Source: Bacteroidales bacterium UBA5266 (GTDB lineage Bacteria > Bacteroidota > Bacteroidia > Bacteroidales > WCHB1-69). Taken from it: 31,790 nucleotides of DNA. The notes beneath the pieces are model-generated. The model worked only from the letters and a program-made list of their open reading frames with translations, had not been told where the DNA came from and did not search any database. Position numbers and translations under genes: made by a program. Below are positions 7,961 to 16,166 of this stretch, one piece after another. Numbering within the stretch: position 1 is the stretch's first letter; each line of letters opens with the position of its first letter. The stretch spans positions 41,091-72,880 of the forward strand of contig DHTG01000105.1 of the NCBI GenBank assembly GCA_002411545.1, in the 5' to 3' direction.

Positions 7961-8902
7961 TCACTTTTCTAAAAAATGAAGGATATTTTTTTCTACTCTT
8001 TGTAAGATTTGTGATGTATCATATTTCACAAAACTTTCCCCTGTAATTTTCTCGTAGAGTTCAATATATCTGTTTGATATACTCTCGACTACTTCGTCTG
8101 TCATGGGAGGCACTGTTTGGTTTTCTTTTCCCTGAAATCCATTTTCCATCAACCACTCTCTCACAAATTCCTTGGAAAGTTGACGTTGCGCTTGTCCACT
8201 ATCAAAACGATGTTGATATTCATCGGCATAAAAATATCTTGAAGAGTCGGGGGTATGTATTTCATCGATCAAATATATGTTACCATCTTTTTTTCCAAAT
8301 TCATATTTGGTATCCACCAAAATTAGACCTCTTTGTGCAGCCATTTCACTTCCTCTTTGAAAAAGTTTCAAGGCATAGTCTTCAAGAAGTGCATAATCTT
8401 TTTCCGACACAAGACCTTGTTTGATGATATCATCTCTTGAAATATCTTCATCATGCCCTTCCACCGCTTTAGTAGTAGGTGTAATAATAGGTTTTTCAAA
8501 CTTTTGATGTTCTTTCATTCCATCAGGTATAGGCACACCACAAATATATCGTTGTCCATTTTTGTAAGTACGCCACGAGCTACCGGTTAAATACCCTCTT
8601 ACTATCATTTCTACAGGAAAGGGGTCACATTTATGTCCGAAAGTAACAATTGGATCCGGAGAGGCAATTTTCCAATTCGGGCAAATATCTGCTGTAGCAT
8701 CTAAAAATTTCAAGGCTATTTGATTTAATACCTGACCTTTATAAGGGATAGCCCGTGGTAAAACAAGATCAAAAGCTGAAATACGGTCACTGACAATTAT
8801 GAGCAGCCATTGCTTATCGATTTCATATACATCTCTGACTTTTCCTTTATAAAAGTGCGTTATATTCGCAAAATTAAATTTAGTTTCAATAATTACATTC
8901 AT
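7961..8902 (-). CDS. purC: Phosphoribosylaminoimidazole-succinocarboxamide synthase (SAICAR synthase)
   Basis: A 313-residue cytosolic enzyme of de novo purine synthesis that joins CAIR and aspartate using ATP to make SAICAR. Clear family motifs are the nucleotide loop [12 protein letters not shown] (about 18-29), [26 protein letters not shown] (about 38-63), the aspartate/CAIR region [15 protein letters not shown] and [11 protein letters not shown] (about 196-208), and the late motif [12 protein letters not shown]. It is longer than the roughly 240-residue E. coli form and fits the roughly 310-residue type common in Bacteroidota and yeast. It starts 12 bases after the parE stop, so it is probably transcribed from the parE promoter. 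Confidence 0.95.
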   Translation of the reverse strand: MNVIIETKFNFANITHFYKGKVRDVYEIDKQWLLIIVSDRISAFDLVLPRAIPYKGQVLNQIALKFLDATADICPNWKIASPDPIVTFGHKCDPFPVEMIVRGYLTGSSWRTYKNGQRYICGVPIPDGMKEHQKFEKPIITPTTKAVEGHDEDISRDDIIKQGLVSEKDYALLEDYALKLFQRGSEMAAQRGLILVDTKYEFGKKDGNIYLIDEIHTPDSSRYFYADEYQHRFDSGQAQRQLSKEFVREWLMENGFQGKENQTVPPMTDEVVESISNRYIELYEKITGESFVKYDTSQILQRVEKNILHFLEK

Positions 8903-8914
8903 CGATTTATTATT

Positions 8915-10750
8915 TTATGCGGGTATATCTTCTTCAATTTTTAGATTTTCAATAATAAATTTTTGTCTTTCAAGCGTATTTTCACCCATATAATATGATA
9001 ACAAGCTATTTACGTTTGTATCTTTATGCAGCACGACGGGTTCTAAACGCATATTTTTCCCTATAAAATGTTTGAATTCATCGGGAGAAATCTCTCCTAA
9101 GCCTTTAAAACGAGTAATTTCGGCATTTGAACCTAAGTTTTGCAACGCTTTTATGCGTTCATCTTCCGAATAACAATACATGGACTCTTTTTTATTTCTC
9201 ACTCGAAACAACGGGGTTTGTAATATATATACATGACCTGATTTTATGAGTTCGGGAAAGAATTTTAAAAAGAAAGTAAGCAACAACAAACGTATATGCA
9301 TACCATCCACATCGGCATCGGTAGCAATGATAATATTATTATAACGTAAACCTTCCAATCCGTCTTCGATATTGAGTGCAGCTTGAAGAAGATTAAATTC
9401 TTCGTTTTCATAGACAATACGTTTTGTCTTCGAAAAAGTATTTAAGGGCTTCCCTCTTAATGAAAAAACGGCTTGCACATCGGCATTACGCGATTTGGTA
9501 ATAGAGCCCGACGCCGAATCTCCCTCAGTAATAAAGAGAGTGGTTTCCAAGGCACGATCATTTTTTTCGTTGAAATGATAATTACAATCCCTTAATTTCT
9601 TATTAACCAAGCTTACCTTCTTAGCACTTGATTTAGCCATTTTTTTGATCCCGGCAATTTCTTTGCGTTCTTTTTCCGATTGAAGAATAATCCGTTGAAG
9701 AGCATCCGCCGTTTCTTGATTGATATGTAAATAATTATCCAATAATTTACTAACCATACTATTGATGTACCATCGCACGGTTGGACCGTCTTTTTTCATG
9801 TTTTCAGAGCCTAATTTAGTTTTAGTTTGCGATTCAAACATAGGCTCTTGAATACGTATACTCATAGCAGCACATATGGCTTGACGAATATCACCTGCAT
9901 CGTAATCTTTTCTATAAAACTCTCGTATGGTTTTTACGACTGCTTCGCGTAATGCTTGCTGGTGAGTACCTCCATGGATAGTATGTTGTCCATTGACAAA
10001 AGTATAGTATTCCTCACCACTTCCCCTTTCAAAATGCGTAAAAGCTAATTCGAATTCCTTTTCTTGTAAATGAATTACCGGATAAGCAATTTCTCCATTG
10101 ATAACATTGTTAAGCAAATCATATAAACCATTTTTAGCTATGAATTTTTGCCCGTTAAAAAAAATGGTCAATCCTCTATTTAAATAGGCATAATTCCATA
10201 AGAGCTTTTCAATATATTCGGAATAAAATTTATAGTTTTCGAAAATTGCATCATCAGGGACAAAAATCACTTGGGTTCCATTGGATTGATTGGTTTCTTT
10301 AATTGGATATTCTTTTACGATCTGGCCTTTCGAAAACTCCACTTGTTTTTCTTTTCCATCGCGTATGGATGCTACTTTAAAAAATTTCGACAAGGCGTTC
10401 ACCGCTTTTATCCCTACCCCATTCATTCCTATAGATTTTTGGAATGCATCGGAATCATATTTTCCTCCCGTATTCATTTTTGCCACACAATCAATGACCT
10501 TTTCAAGTGGGATGCCACGTCCGTAGTCTCTTACACTTACTTGATTATCTTTGATGGAAATATCGATTACTTTACCGACTCCCATCATAAATTCATCAAT
10601 GGAATTGTCAACTACTTCTTTCACCAAAACATAAATTCCATCGTCTTGGGAAGATCCTTCTCCCAATTTTCCAATATACATGCCAGGTCTTTGCCGGATA
10701 TGTTCATACCATTCAAGGGTTTTTATGTTTTCTTCTGTATATGATACCAT
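8915..10750 (-). CDS. parE: DNA topoisomerase IV subunit B (type IIA topoisomerase ATPase subunit)
   Basis: A 611-residue ATPase subunit of a type IIA topoisomerase, which with its A subunit unlinks or relaxes DNA using ATP. The GHKL ATPase motifs are present: EVVDNSIDE (45-53), DYGRGIP (75-81), [10 protein letters not shown] (94-103) and [14 protein letters not shown] (108-121). The TOPRIM domain has EGDSASG at about 408-414 and DADVDGMHI near 477, followed by the C-terminal KGLGE motif. The roughly 610-residue length without a long insert fits ParE-like proteins of Bacteroidota better than GyrB. No A subunit lies beside it. It has its own promoter box upstream and shares a transcript with purC. 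Confidence 0.9.
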   Translation of the reverse strand: MVSYTEENIKTLEWYEHIRQRPGMYIGKLGEGSSQDDGIYVLVKEVVDNSIDEFMMGVGKVIDISIKDNQVSVRDYGRGIPLEKVIDCVAKMNTGGKYDSDAFQKSIGMNGVGIKAVNALSKFFKVASIRDGKEKQVEFSKGQIVKEYPIKETNQSNGTQVIFVPDDAIFENYKFYSEYIEKLLWNYAYLNRGLTIFFNGQKFIAKNGLYDLLNNVINGEIAYPVIHLQEKEFELAFTHFERGSGEEYYTFVNGQHTIHGGTHQQALREAVVKTIREFYRKDYDAGDIRQAICAAMSIRIQEPMFESQTKTKLGSENMKKDGPTVRWYINSMVSKLLDNYLHINQETADALQRIILQSEKERKEIAGIKKMAKSSAKKVSLVNKKLRDCNYHFNEKNDRALETTLFITEGDSASGSITKSRNADVQAVFSLRGKPLNTFSKTKRIVYENEEFNLLQAALNIEDGLEGLRYNNIIIATDADVDGMHIRLLLLTFFLKFFPELIKSGHVYILQTPLFRVRNKKESMYCYSEDERIKALQNLGSNAEITRFKGLGEISPDEFKHFIGKNMRLEPVVLHKDTNVNSLLSYYMGENTLERQKFIIENLKIEEDIPA

Positions 10751-10773
10751 ATGTTAATTTAATCTTTAAGTCG

Positions 10774-10781
10774 CAAAGATA
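10774..10781 (-). promoter_or_regulatory. -7 promoter box for parE-purC
   Basis: The minus strand reads TATCTTTG followed by C, a perfect Bacteroidota -7 box, 23 bases before the parE start codon. No clear TTTG is present at the -33 position. Confidence 0.55.
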
Positions 10782-10871
10782 CATTTATTTTGATTAATCT
10801 GAACATAAATTATCAAAAATTTATAACGGCTAAATGTTGATTACTTTTTAAAATTTATGCTAGAAATAGAG

Positions 10872-11399
10872 CTATTTATCTAATCGATCTCCACAAAAGT
10901 CTTTGCGTTTACAGGACGGACAATATCTACCCATCCACAATTCATCGTACTGATCGATAGCCTGTTTTACAATAGCAACCTCATTTGTCAGAATCCCTGT
11001 TTCAAAATTACGATTAGTCATACTCTTCATCCCCAAACCGGCACCTGTTAGATTAGCGGAACCAATATAAACGGTATGCATATCAAAAATCAACATTTTA
11101 AAATGCACTCTCGGGCAGAGCACCCTTTCCAAGCCACCGAATAAGACAGGGTATTTATCAAAATCATTTCTAAAATTCGATCCAGGTTCTTTGGCATGTA
11201 TCAATCGTATGCTTACCTTTTTCTGAATCAAATCAGCCAACACTTTGACAAAAGGAATTACTCTATTATTTTGTTTCACATATACATCTTTGATATCGGC
11301 TGTTCCAATCCATAAATCATGTTTGACATCAAAAACGGCTTGTATCACTTTTTGATAGTGTTGCTCATTAGAAATGTATGTAATAAAAGGAGACGACAT
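10872..11399 (-). CDS. Small phospholipase D-like protein with a single HKD motif and a cysteine tail
   Basis: A 175-residue protein with one PLD catalytic signature, HxKx4D (His99, Lys101, Asp106 in HFKMLIFD), followed by YIGSANLTGAGL (111-122) and an NFETG element (131-135). Many small PLD enzymes have one HKD per chain and form dimers with a shared active site; the bacterial nuclease Nuc is the model. A nuclease or phosphodiesterase role is therefore possible. The C terminus carries CPSCKRKDFC, a CxxCx5C set (Cys160, 163, 169) that might bind metal. No signal peptide is seen, so it is probably cytoplasmic. It has its own candidate promoter and no functional link to its neighbours. The substrate is unknown. 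Confidence 0.8.
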   Translation of the reverse strand: MSSPFITYISNEQHYQKVIQAVFDVKHDLWIGTADIKDVYVKQNNRVIPFVKVLADLIQKKVSIRLIHAKEPGSNFRNDFDKYPVLFGGLERVLCPRVHFKMLIFDMHTVYIGSANLTGAGLGMKSMTNRNFETGILTNEVAIVKQAIDQYDELWMGRYCPSCKRKDFCGDRLDK

Positions 11400-11417
11400 C
11401 GGAAAAAAATGGGTTTA

Positions 11418-11452
11418 ATGTGTGTAGTTTATCAACGCAAATTTACACACAT
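11418..11452 (-). terminator. Inverted repeat after the PiT gene, overlapping the PLD-like gene promoter
   Basis: ATGTGTGTA (11418-11426) pairs perfectly with TACACACAT (11444-11452) across a 17-nt gap, directly after the PiT stop codon. On the minus strand a T-run follows about 8 bases later, so it may be a weak terminator. The -7 box of the next gene lies in the gap and the far arm, so it could equally be an operator. Confidence 0.35.
11438..11445 (-). promoter_or_regulatory. -7 promoter box for the PLD-like gene
   Basis: The minus strand reads TAAATTTG, a perfect TAnnTTTG match, 38 bases before the start codon at 11399. It is enclosed by the 9-bp inverted repeat at 11418-11452. Confidence 0.45.
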
Positions 11453-11455
11453 CTA

Positions 11456-12451
11456 TTATATAAACAACGTAAACACCCAATAAATTCCCCCTGACATAAG
11501 CATGGCAACGGGAATAGTAAACAACCAAGCCCATACAATATTTTTAGTGGTACCCCAACGTACGGCTGACATTCTACGTGTAACACCGACTCCTACAATA
11601 GAGCCTGTGATAGTATGTGTTGTGCTCACAGGAATACCTCCCAAAGCGGTTCCTATCAAGGTAACAGCACCTGCCGTTTCTGCACAAAAACCTTGTACAG
11701 GTTTTAGTGCCGTAAGTTTATCGCCTAACGTTCGGATAACCTTCCAACCACCCACTAAAGTACCCAATGAAATACAAGTATAACAAGATATGATTACCCA
11801 ATTTGGCACTTCAAAGGTTTCTAAATAGCCAGCACTTACCAATAACATAGTGATAATACCCATTGTTTTTTGTGCATCGTTGGAACCATGTCCCAAACTA
11901 AAAACGGCAGATGAAACTAATTGTAAATATCTAAACAAATGTTCCACTTTATTCGGATTGGCTTTGCGGAAAACCCGCATGGTTAATATCATTATAAAGT
12001 ACCCAAGTAATAATCCTAATAATGGTGATAAAACAATAAATAATAAAACCTTAAAGATACCCGAAAATACCAGTGCCTCCGTTCCGAAGAAGAACAAAGC
12101 CGGTCCGATTAATCCCCCGATAAGGGCGTGTGATACACTGATAGGCAAGCCGAACTTGGTACAAAAAAACACCCATAAAACAGCACCTATAATAGCCGAA
12201 ATAATCACATACTCATTTACAATTTGCGGTTGAACTATACCATTACCCACCGTATTTGCTACTCCCACATGAAATACAAATACAGCGGCAAAATTAAAAA
12301 AAGCAGCCCATAATACCGCTTGAAATGGAGTAAGGACTTTAGTTGCTACTATCGTAGCAATGGAATTGGCGGCATCGTTCATGCCATTCAAAAAATCAAA
12401 TAAAAAAGCTATAATAATTCCTATAATTATTATAATTAATGTGGTATCCAT
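11456..12451 (-). CDS. PiT-family inorganic phosphate transporter
   Basis: A 331-residue inner-membrane protein of the PiT (PF01384) family, which imports phosphate, often as a metal-phosphate complex, using the ion gradient. The duplicated family signature is visible: GMNDAANSIATIVATKVLTP near the N terminus (23-42) and GHGSNDAQKTMGI in the second half (about 193-205). GIPVSTTHTITGSIVGVG follows near 275-292. About ten hydrophobic segments are present. It starts 4 bases after the stop of a DUF47 protein, the usual partner of low-affinity phosphate transporters. Direct repeats resembling PhoB/PhoP boxes lie upstream of the pair. Confidence 0.9.
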   Translation of the reverse strand: MDTTLIIIIIGIIIAFLFDFLNGMNDAANSIATIVATKVLTPFQAVLWAAFFNFAAVFVFHVGVANTVGNGIVQPQIVNEYVIISAIIGAVLWVFFCTKFGLPISVSHALIGGLIGPALFFFGTEALVFSGIFKVLLFIVLSPLLGLLLGYFIMILTMRVFRKANPNKVEHLFRYLQLVSSAVFSLGHGSNDAQKTMGIITMLLVSAGYLETFEVPNWVIISCYTCISLGTLVGGWKVIRTLGDKLTALKPVQGFCAETAGAVTLIGTALGGIPVSTTHTITGSIVGVGVTRRMSAVRWGTTKNIVWAWLFTIPVAMLMSGGIYWVFTLFI

Positions 12452-12455
12452 GCTG

Positions 12456-13106
12456 CTATGCTAATTTTATGATGATTGATTTCAAAATATCGGTAACATC
12501 TTCCGCTTTATCTGTAGCGGCTTCCAGATCAGCCATAATCTCTTTTCTTTTTATCAATTCAATGGCATCTTTTTCATTTTCAAAAAGTTCAATTAAAAAT
12601 CTACGATACAAATCATCGGTTTCATTTTCTACTGCATTAATTTCTATGCATGCTTCCATTATTTTTTCCGACTGTTTCATGATTTGTGGAATTAAATAAA
12701 AGGCTTTCTGTAAACTCAATGCCGCTTGATGAATTTGATTGGAAACATCCGACATAAAATGTGTAAAAGTTTTGGGTTTATACAATACACATTGGTTGAT
12801 GGCTGAGTTTATATAATCTAACACATCATCCATTTTTGACGCTAATAATTGAATGTCTTCTCGATCAAAAGGAGTGATAAAAGTTTTATTAAGCTCGTTA
12901 AAAATTGTATGTGTTACATCATCCGCCTTTGTTTCACAACTTTTGATATTTTTATAGATCTCTTCTCTTTCTTCCCATGTTTGTGCTTGTGCAAACTTCA
13001 ACAAATGTTCGGTACTTTCAACAAGGATATCAGCTTGTTTTTTATACAATGGATAGAATTTATTCTCTTTAGGAACCAGTATTGATATGAATTGATTTAG
13101 TTTCAT
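12456..13106 (-). CDS. DUF47 (PhoU-like) phosphate transport regulator
   Basis: A 216-residue, all-helical protein of the DUF47/PhoU-like family, found next to PiT transporters and thought to modulate their activity on the cytoplasmic face. Typical elements are 'NKFYPLYKKQADILVESTEHLL' near the N terminus, the acidic metal-site motifs ETKADDVTHTIFNELNKTFITPFDREDI (about 53-80) and NAVENETDDLYRR (about 153-165), and LEAATDKAEDVTDILKSI close to the end. It is the first gene of the phosphate operon; PiT starts 4 bases after its stop. The 246-base region upstream holds 11-bp direct repeats that may be its control site. Confidence 0.9.
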   Translation of the reverse strand: MKLNQFISILVPKENKFYPLYKKQADILVESTEHLLKFAQAQTWEEREEIYKNIKSCETKADDVTHTIFNELNKTFITPFDREDIQLLASKMDDVLDYINSAINQCVLYKPKTFTHFMSDVSNQIHQAALSLQKAFYLIPQIMKQSEKIMEACIEINAVENETDDLYRRFLIELFENEKDAIELIKRKEIMADLEAATDKAEDVTDILKSIIIKLA

Positions 13107-13352
13107 CTTCCTGAATATTAAATTATTTTGTTGATCTTTTTTCGAATTATGATTTCTTTTTATTTTTGCAAAGATTCAAATAATATTCATCCATGAAACG
13201 ATTTGTTGAATCATTTAAACAATATTTAATATTAATGTAATATTAATGTAACAATAAAAGCAGTGTAATGCTGAATAAACAATATACCAATGTATTACAT
13301 CGACTTATCATCGTGCAAAAATTTGTCGTCCACAGATTTTTGCTAAAACTCT
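13107..13352. other. Non-coding spacer between the citrate lyase operon end and the phosphate transport operon
   Basis: No gene is visible in this 246-base, AT-rich stretch. It contains the 11-bp direct repeats listed separately and near-consensus -7 boxes on the minus strand (TATTATTTG at 13177-13185 and AATCTTTG at 13169-13176). It also holds an inverted repeat GCAAAAAT...ATTTTTGC at 13315-13343 with a 13-nt gap, just past the MFS gene stop, which could be a weak end-of-operon hairpin. Confidence 0.5.
13221..13252 (-). promoter_or_regulatory. Pho-box-like 11-bp direct repeats upstream of DUF47-PiT
   Basis: TAATATTAATG is repeated exactly in tandem at 13227-13237 and 13238-13248. On the minus strand this gives TTACAT, TTACAT and TTAAAT hexamers spaced 11 bases apart. 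This is the geometry of OmpR/PhoB-type binding sites, and the hexamer is close to the TTnACA of Bacillus PhoP boxes. The repeats lie about 120-145 bases upstream of a phosphate transport operon. Binding by a PhoB homologue is inferred. Confidence 0.4.
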
Positions 13353-14561
13353 TTATCTTAATTTGTTTTTTTGAAAATGCGAGACAACCGAAGTATGAAA
13401 CAACAACAACGCAAGCAATGAGAGTATGAGTCCTACAGCATACATAAAGGTAAAGCTTATCCATTCGGAGATAAAACCACCGAACAAAATTCCACTTCCA
13501 ATCCCTATGTCCCAACTAGTTAAATAAGTTGAATTTGCCGTGGCTCGTCGATTGTGTGGTGCTAAATTAACAAACAACATATTTAAAGCCGGTATCAAGG
13601 TTCCATACCCGTAGCCCAAGAAAAAAGCAATGACAAACAATAAAACATATCCAAGTATTGAATTATAATTAGAAACCGAATGTAAAAAGATTTCGCCCAA
13701 TAATCCTATCATCACAATAAAGTAGCCTTGTTTGATAATATTTGTCATTTGTCCATGGTCAACTTTTTTTCCTGACGATATACGCGATAATATCAAGCCT
13801 ACTGACATGATAAAGAAGAACATTCCTGTATGAGAAATCAAGCCTAATTTTTCAGCATACAAAGCAATATACGTATTGGTCATCCCATATGGAATCGTTA
13901 TCAAAACCAAAGAAATACCAGCAGGTATCCCTTTGAGCAAAATAAATCTATCCAAAGATATGGCTTGATGTTCTTGAGGTAATTTAAGAGGTGCTTGAAT
14001 AAAAAAAGCCAGAAACATGCCAACACTACCAAAAATAATAGCCACATAAAAAATCGCATCAAAACCTAGCGTATCTTTTAAGAAAAGACCCACCATAGGT
14101 CCAAAGGCCATAGACAAATTATTCATAGCTCCATAATATCCCAAACCTTCACCCCTTCTTGAGGCCGGCATAACATCGATTACTAAGGTGTTTCCTGTTG
14201 TAGAAACAGCCCCGAAAGCTAAACCATGCAAAGTACGAAAAGCAATAAATATTGTCAACACTCCGGCTAATAAATAACCTATAAAAATAGAAACAAATAA
14301 AAAATAAGCTATAAGATACATGGGTTTACGTGAAAAAGTATCTGCCAAGAAACCAGAAAAGGGCCGTATAGCCAATACGGCTACTGTATAACTCGATAGC
14401 ACAACTCCAATCATACCTTTCGACGTATGAAAAACATCCATAAGATAAAATGGCAAAGTAGGCATTAGCAAATAAAAGGAAAAATACATCATAAAATTGG
14501 AAAGACACATTATTATAAAACTCTTTGTCCACAATGTGTCTTGTTGAACAGTGGAAATCAT
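13353..14561 (-). CDS. MFS transporter in the citrate lyase operon
   Basis: A 402-residue major facilitator protein with about twelve hydrophobic helices. The MFS motif A-like loop GFLADTFSRKP lies between helices 2 and 3 (about 74-84), and a motif C-like stretch GAMNNLSMAFGPMVG is in helix 5. It resembles the broad sugar-efflux/multidrug group of Bacteroidota MFS proteins rather than a known citrate carrier. Its start lies 19 bases after the citF stop, so it is probably co-transcribed with citrate lyase. A role in bringing in the lyase substrate or exporting a product is plausible but unproven. The substrate cannot be read from sequence. Confidence 0.85.
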   Translation of the reverse strand: MISTVQQDTLWTKSFIIMCLSNFMMYFSFYLLMPTLPFYLMDVFHTSKGMIGVVLSSYTVAVLAIRPFSGFLADTFSRKPMYLIAYFLFVSIFIGYLLAGVLTIFIAFRTLHGLAFGAVSTTGNTLVIDVMPASRRGEGLGYYGAMNNLSMAFGPMVGLFLKDTLGFDAIFYVAIIFGSVGMFLAFFIQAPLKLPQEHQAISLDRFILLKGIPAGISLVLITIPYGMTNTYIALYAEKLGLISHTGMFFFIMSVGLILSRISSGKKVDHGQMTNIIKQGYFIVMIGLLGEIFLHSVSNYNSILGYVLLFVIAFFLGYGYGTLIPALNMLFVNLAPHNRRATANSTYLTSWDIGIGSGILFGGFISEWISFTFMYAVGLILSLLALLLFHTSVVSHFQKNKLR

Positions 14562-14580
14562 GCTAAAAAAATAAAATGAT

Positions 14581-16149
14581 TTATACCAGTACTCTCTTTA
14601 CGGTATCCAAAACAGTACCATCGACCCATTTAATAACCGCAACTGTATCTTCATCTTTATCGCTGATTGCAGCTTTATCAGGCACACCACATATTGCGTC
14701 TGCTTGTGCTTTTAAGTCTTGCATGCTAACGATAGGCAAGGAAGAATTTTTCATTTTTTCAATTAAATCCTTACGGAGTGGATTTATAGCAATCCCTCTT
14801 TCAGTAACAACAACATCTATCAGTTCGCCGGGGCCACATAAAGTAGTTAGTTGATCAACGATAACAGGGATACGATCCCGGAATAAAGGAATGGGAAGTA
14901 TCGTACACTTTGCATGCAAACAGTTTTGCCATCCTCCTATTCCATGTAATAATAATCCGTCGGAATGAGTAACCACATTGCCATTGAATTGGGTATCTAA
15001 TTCGGTTGCTCCTAGTATCACTATATCGATAAGGCTGGTATAATTACCTTTGCTATGGAAATTATACGACTGATATACGGACAAATCAATATGATTTTTA
15101 TTATCTTTCACCGAACGTACCGCTTCCAGATCGAAAGCTTGTGCATCGAGTATATAATCCATCACGCCATCTTCGAGCATTTTTACCATATATTGAGTAC
15201 TACCACCGAATCCAAAACGTGCTTTCCATCCATTATTTTTCAGTTGTTCATGAAAATGTAAGCCTACCGACAAAGATGTACCACCGGCACCAGTTTGAAT
15301 TCCTATTCCATTACGAAGCAGCCCTGCTTCGGCACAAAATTGCGCCGTCCATTGAGCTAACAATAAACGATCGGGCGATTTGGTAAGCTGAGTGGTACCC
15401 GAAATGATTTTTTCAGGTATGCCAATTTTATCAACAACAACTACATAGTCAACATAATTTCCTTGTATCTGAAAAGGCATACAAGGAAACGGGACGAGAT
15501 TATCGGTAACTACTATCACTTTATCGGCATACATCATATCAACGAGCGAATATCCTAATACCCCACAAGCTGAAGGACCTTGGGCACCTGTTGCATTTCC
15601 AAAACAATCCGCTGAAGGTGCGGCTATCACCGCAATATCTATTTTCACTTCCCCATCCTGAATAGCCTGTACTCTTCCCCCATGTGAACGCAATACAGCA
15701 CAGCCTTTCATTCCTCCGTAGGAAGTAAATTTCCCCAGCGCCCCGTTCATCGAACCTTCGATGTGATGTATGGTACCATCTTCTAAATAGCGTATCAAAG
15801 GCTCATTGCATGGAAATGATGCTGAAGGAACCCAGGTTAAATCCTTAATTCCGTTTGCATGTGCTATATCGAAAATTAAATTGCTGATTAAATCTCCGTC
15901 ACGCAGATGATGATGCGTCGAAATACTCATGCCGTTTTTTAAACCACAACGTTTCAAAGCTTCTTCTAAGGAATCAAGGGTTTTATCTCCGTTGGAGGGA
16001 TAATCTAAACAGCTAGGAATAGGAGGAGCATATTTTCTGCCACCGGGTTTATATTTACCTATCCCTTGAAAGGGTATCATTTCTTTTCCATTGACAATAG
16101 TCGGAACCCTTCTTCCTGCTGCATTAACTACAAATCGTTCACATTTCAT
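14581..16149 (-). CDS. citF: Citrate lyase alpha subunit (citrate CoA-transferase)
   Basis: A 522-residue CitF-type subunit that moves the acetyl-ACP thioester onto citrate, giving citryl-ACP and acetate. Family features are the N-terminal region with GRRVPTIVNGKEMIPFQGIG, then GMSISTHHHLRDGD (about 74-87), IEGSMNGALGKF (about 130-141) and AAPSADCFGNATGAQGPSACG (about 177-197). TGAGGTSLSVG (about 282-292) and VVVTERGIAINPLR near the C terminus (about 446-459) follow. The length is normal for CitF. It lies 17 bases after the CitD-CitE fusion gene. The same fold family also serves citramalate lyase, so the substrate could be (S)-citramalate in a glutamate-fermenting organism. Confidence 0.92.
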   Translation of the reverse strand: MKCERFVVNAAGRRVPTIVNGKEMIPFQGIGKYKPGGRKYAPPIPSCLDYPSNGDKTLDSLEEALKRCGLKNGMSISTHHHLRDGDLISNLIFDIAHANGIKDLTWVPSASFPCNEPLIRYLEDGTIHHIEGSMNGALGKFTSYGGMKGCAVLRSHGGRVQAIQDGEVKIDIAVIAAPSADCFGNATGAQGPSACGVLGYSLVDMMYADKVIVVTDNLVPFPCMPFQIQGNYVDYVVVVDKIGIPEKIISGTTQLTKSPDRLLLAQWTAQFCAEAGLLRNGIGIQTGAGGTSLSVGLHFHEQLKNNGWKARFGFGGSTQYMVKMLEDGVMDYILDAQAFDLEAVRSVKDNKNHIDLSVYQSYNFHSKGNYTSLIDIVILGATELDTQFNGNVVTHSDGLLLHGIGGWQNCLHAKCTILPIPLFRDRIPVIVDQLTTLCGPGELIDVVVTERGIAINPLRKDLIEKMKNSSLPIVSMQDLKAQADAICGVPDKAAISDKDEDTVAVIKWVDGTVLDTVKRVLV

Positions 16150-16166
16150 TGCCTGTATATTTTAAC

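Noticed and set aside
10271..10744. 157-codon open frame on the plus strand
   Set aside because: It is antisense to the conserved ATPase domain of parE; its composition is rich in F, H and Y as expected for a reverse-strand shadow.
8915..10750. GyrB instead of ParE
   Set aside because: The two share all motifs. The short length and lack of a GyrB-type neighbour favour ParE, though the call could change with a genome-wide comparison.
11850..12233. 127-codon open frame on the plus strand
   Set aside because: It is antisense to the PiT transporter gene, which has clear family motifs and coding character.
13243..13515. Open frame of 90 codons on the minus strand
   Set aside because: It overlaps the 3' end of the MFS gene in another frame and has a biased, low-complexity composition (runs of V, C and L); it is a frame shadow.
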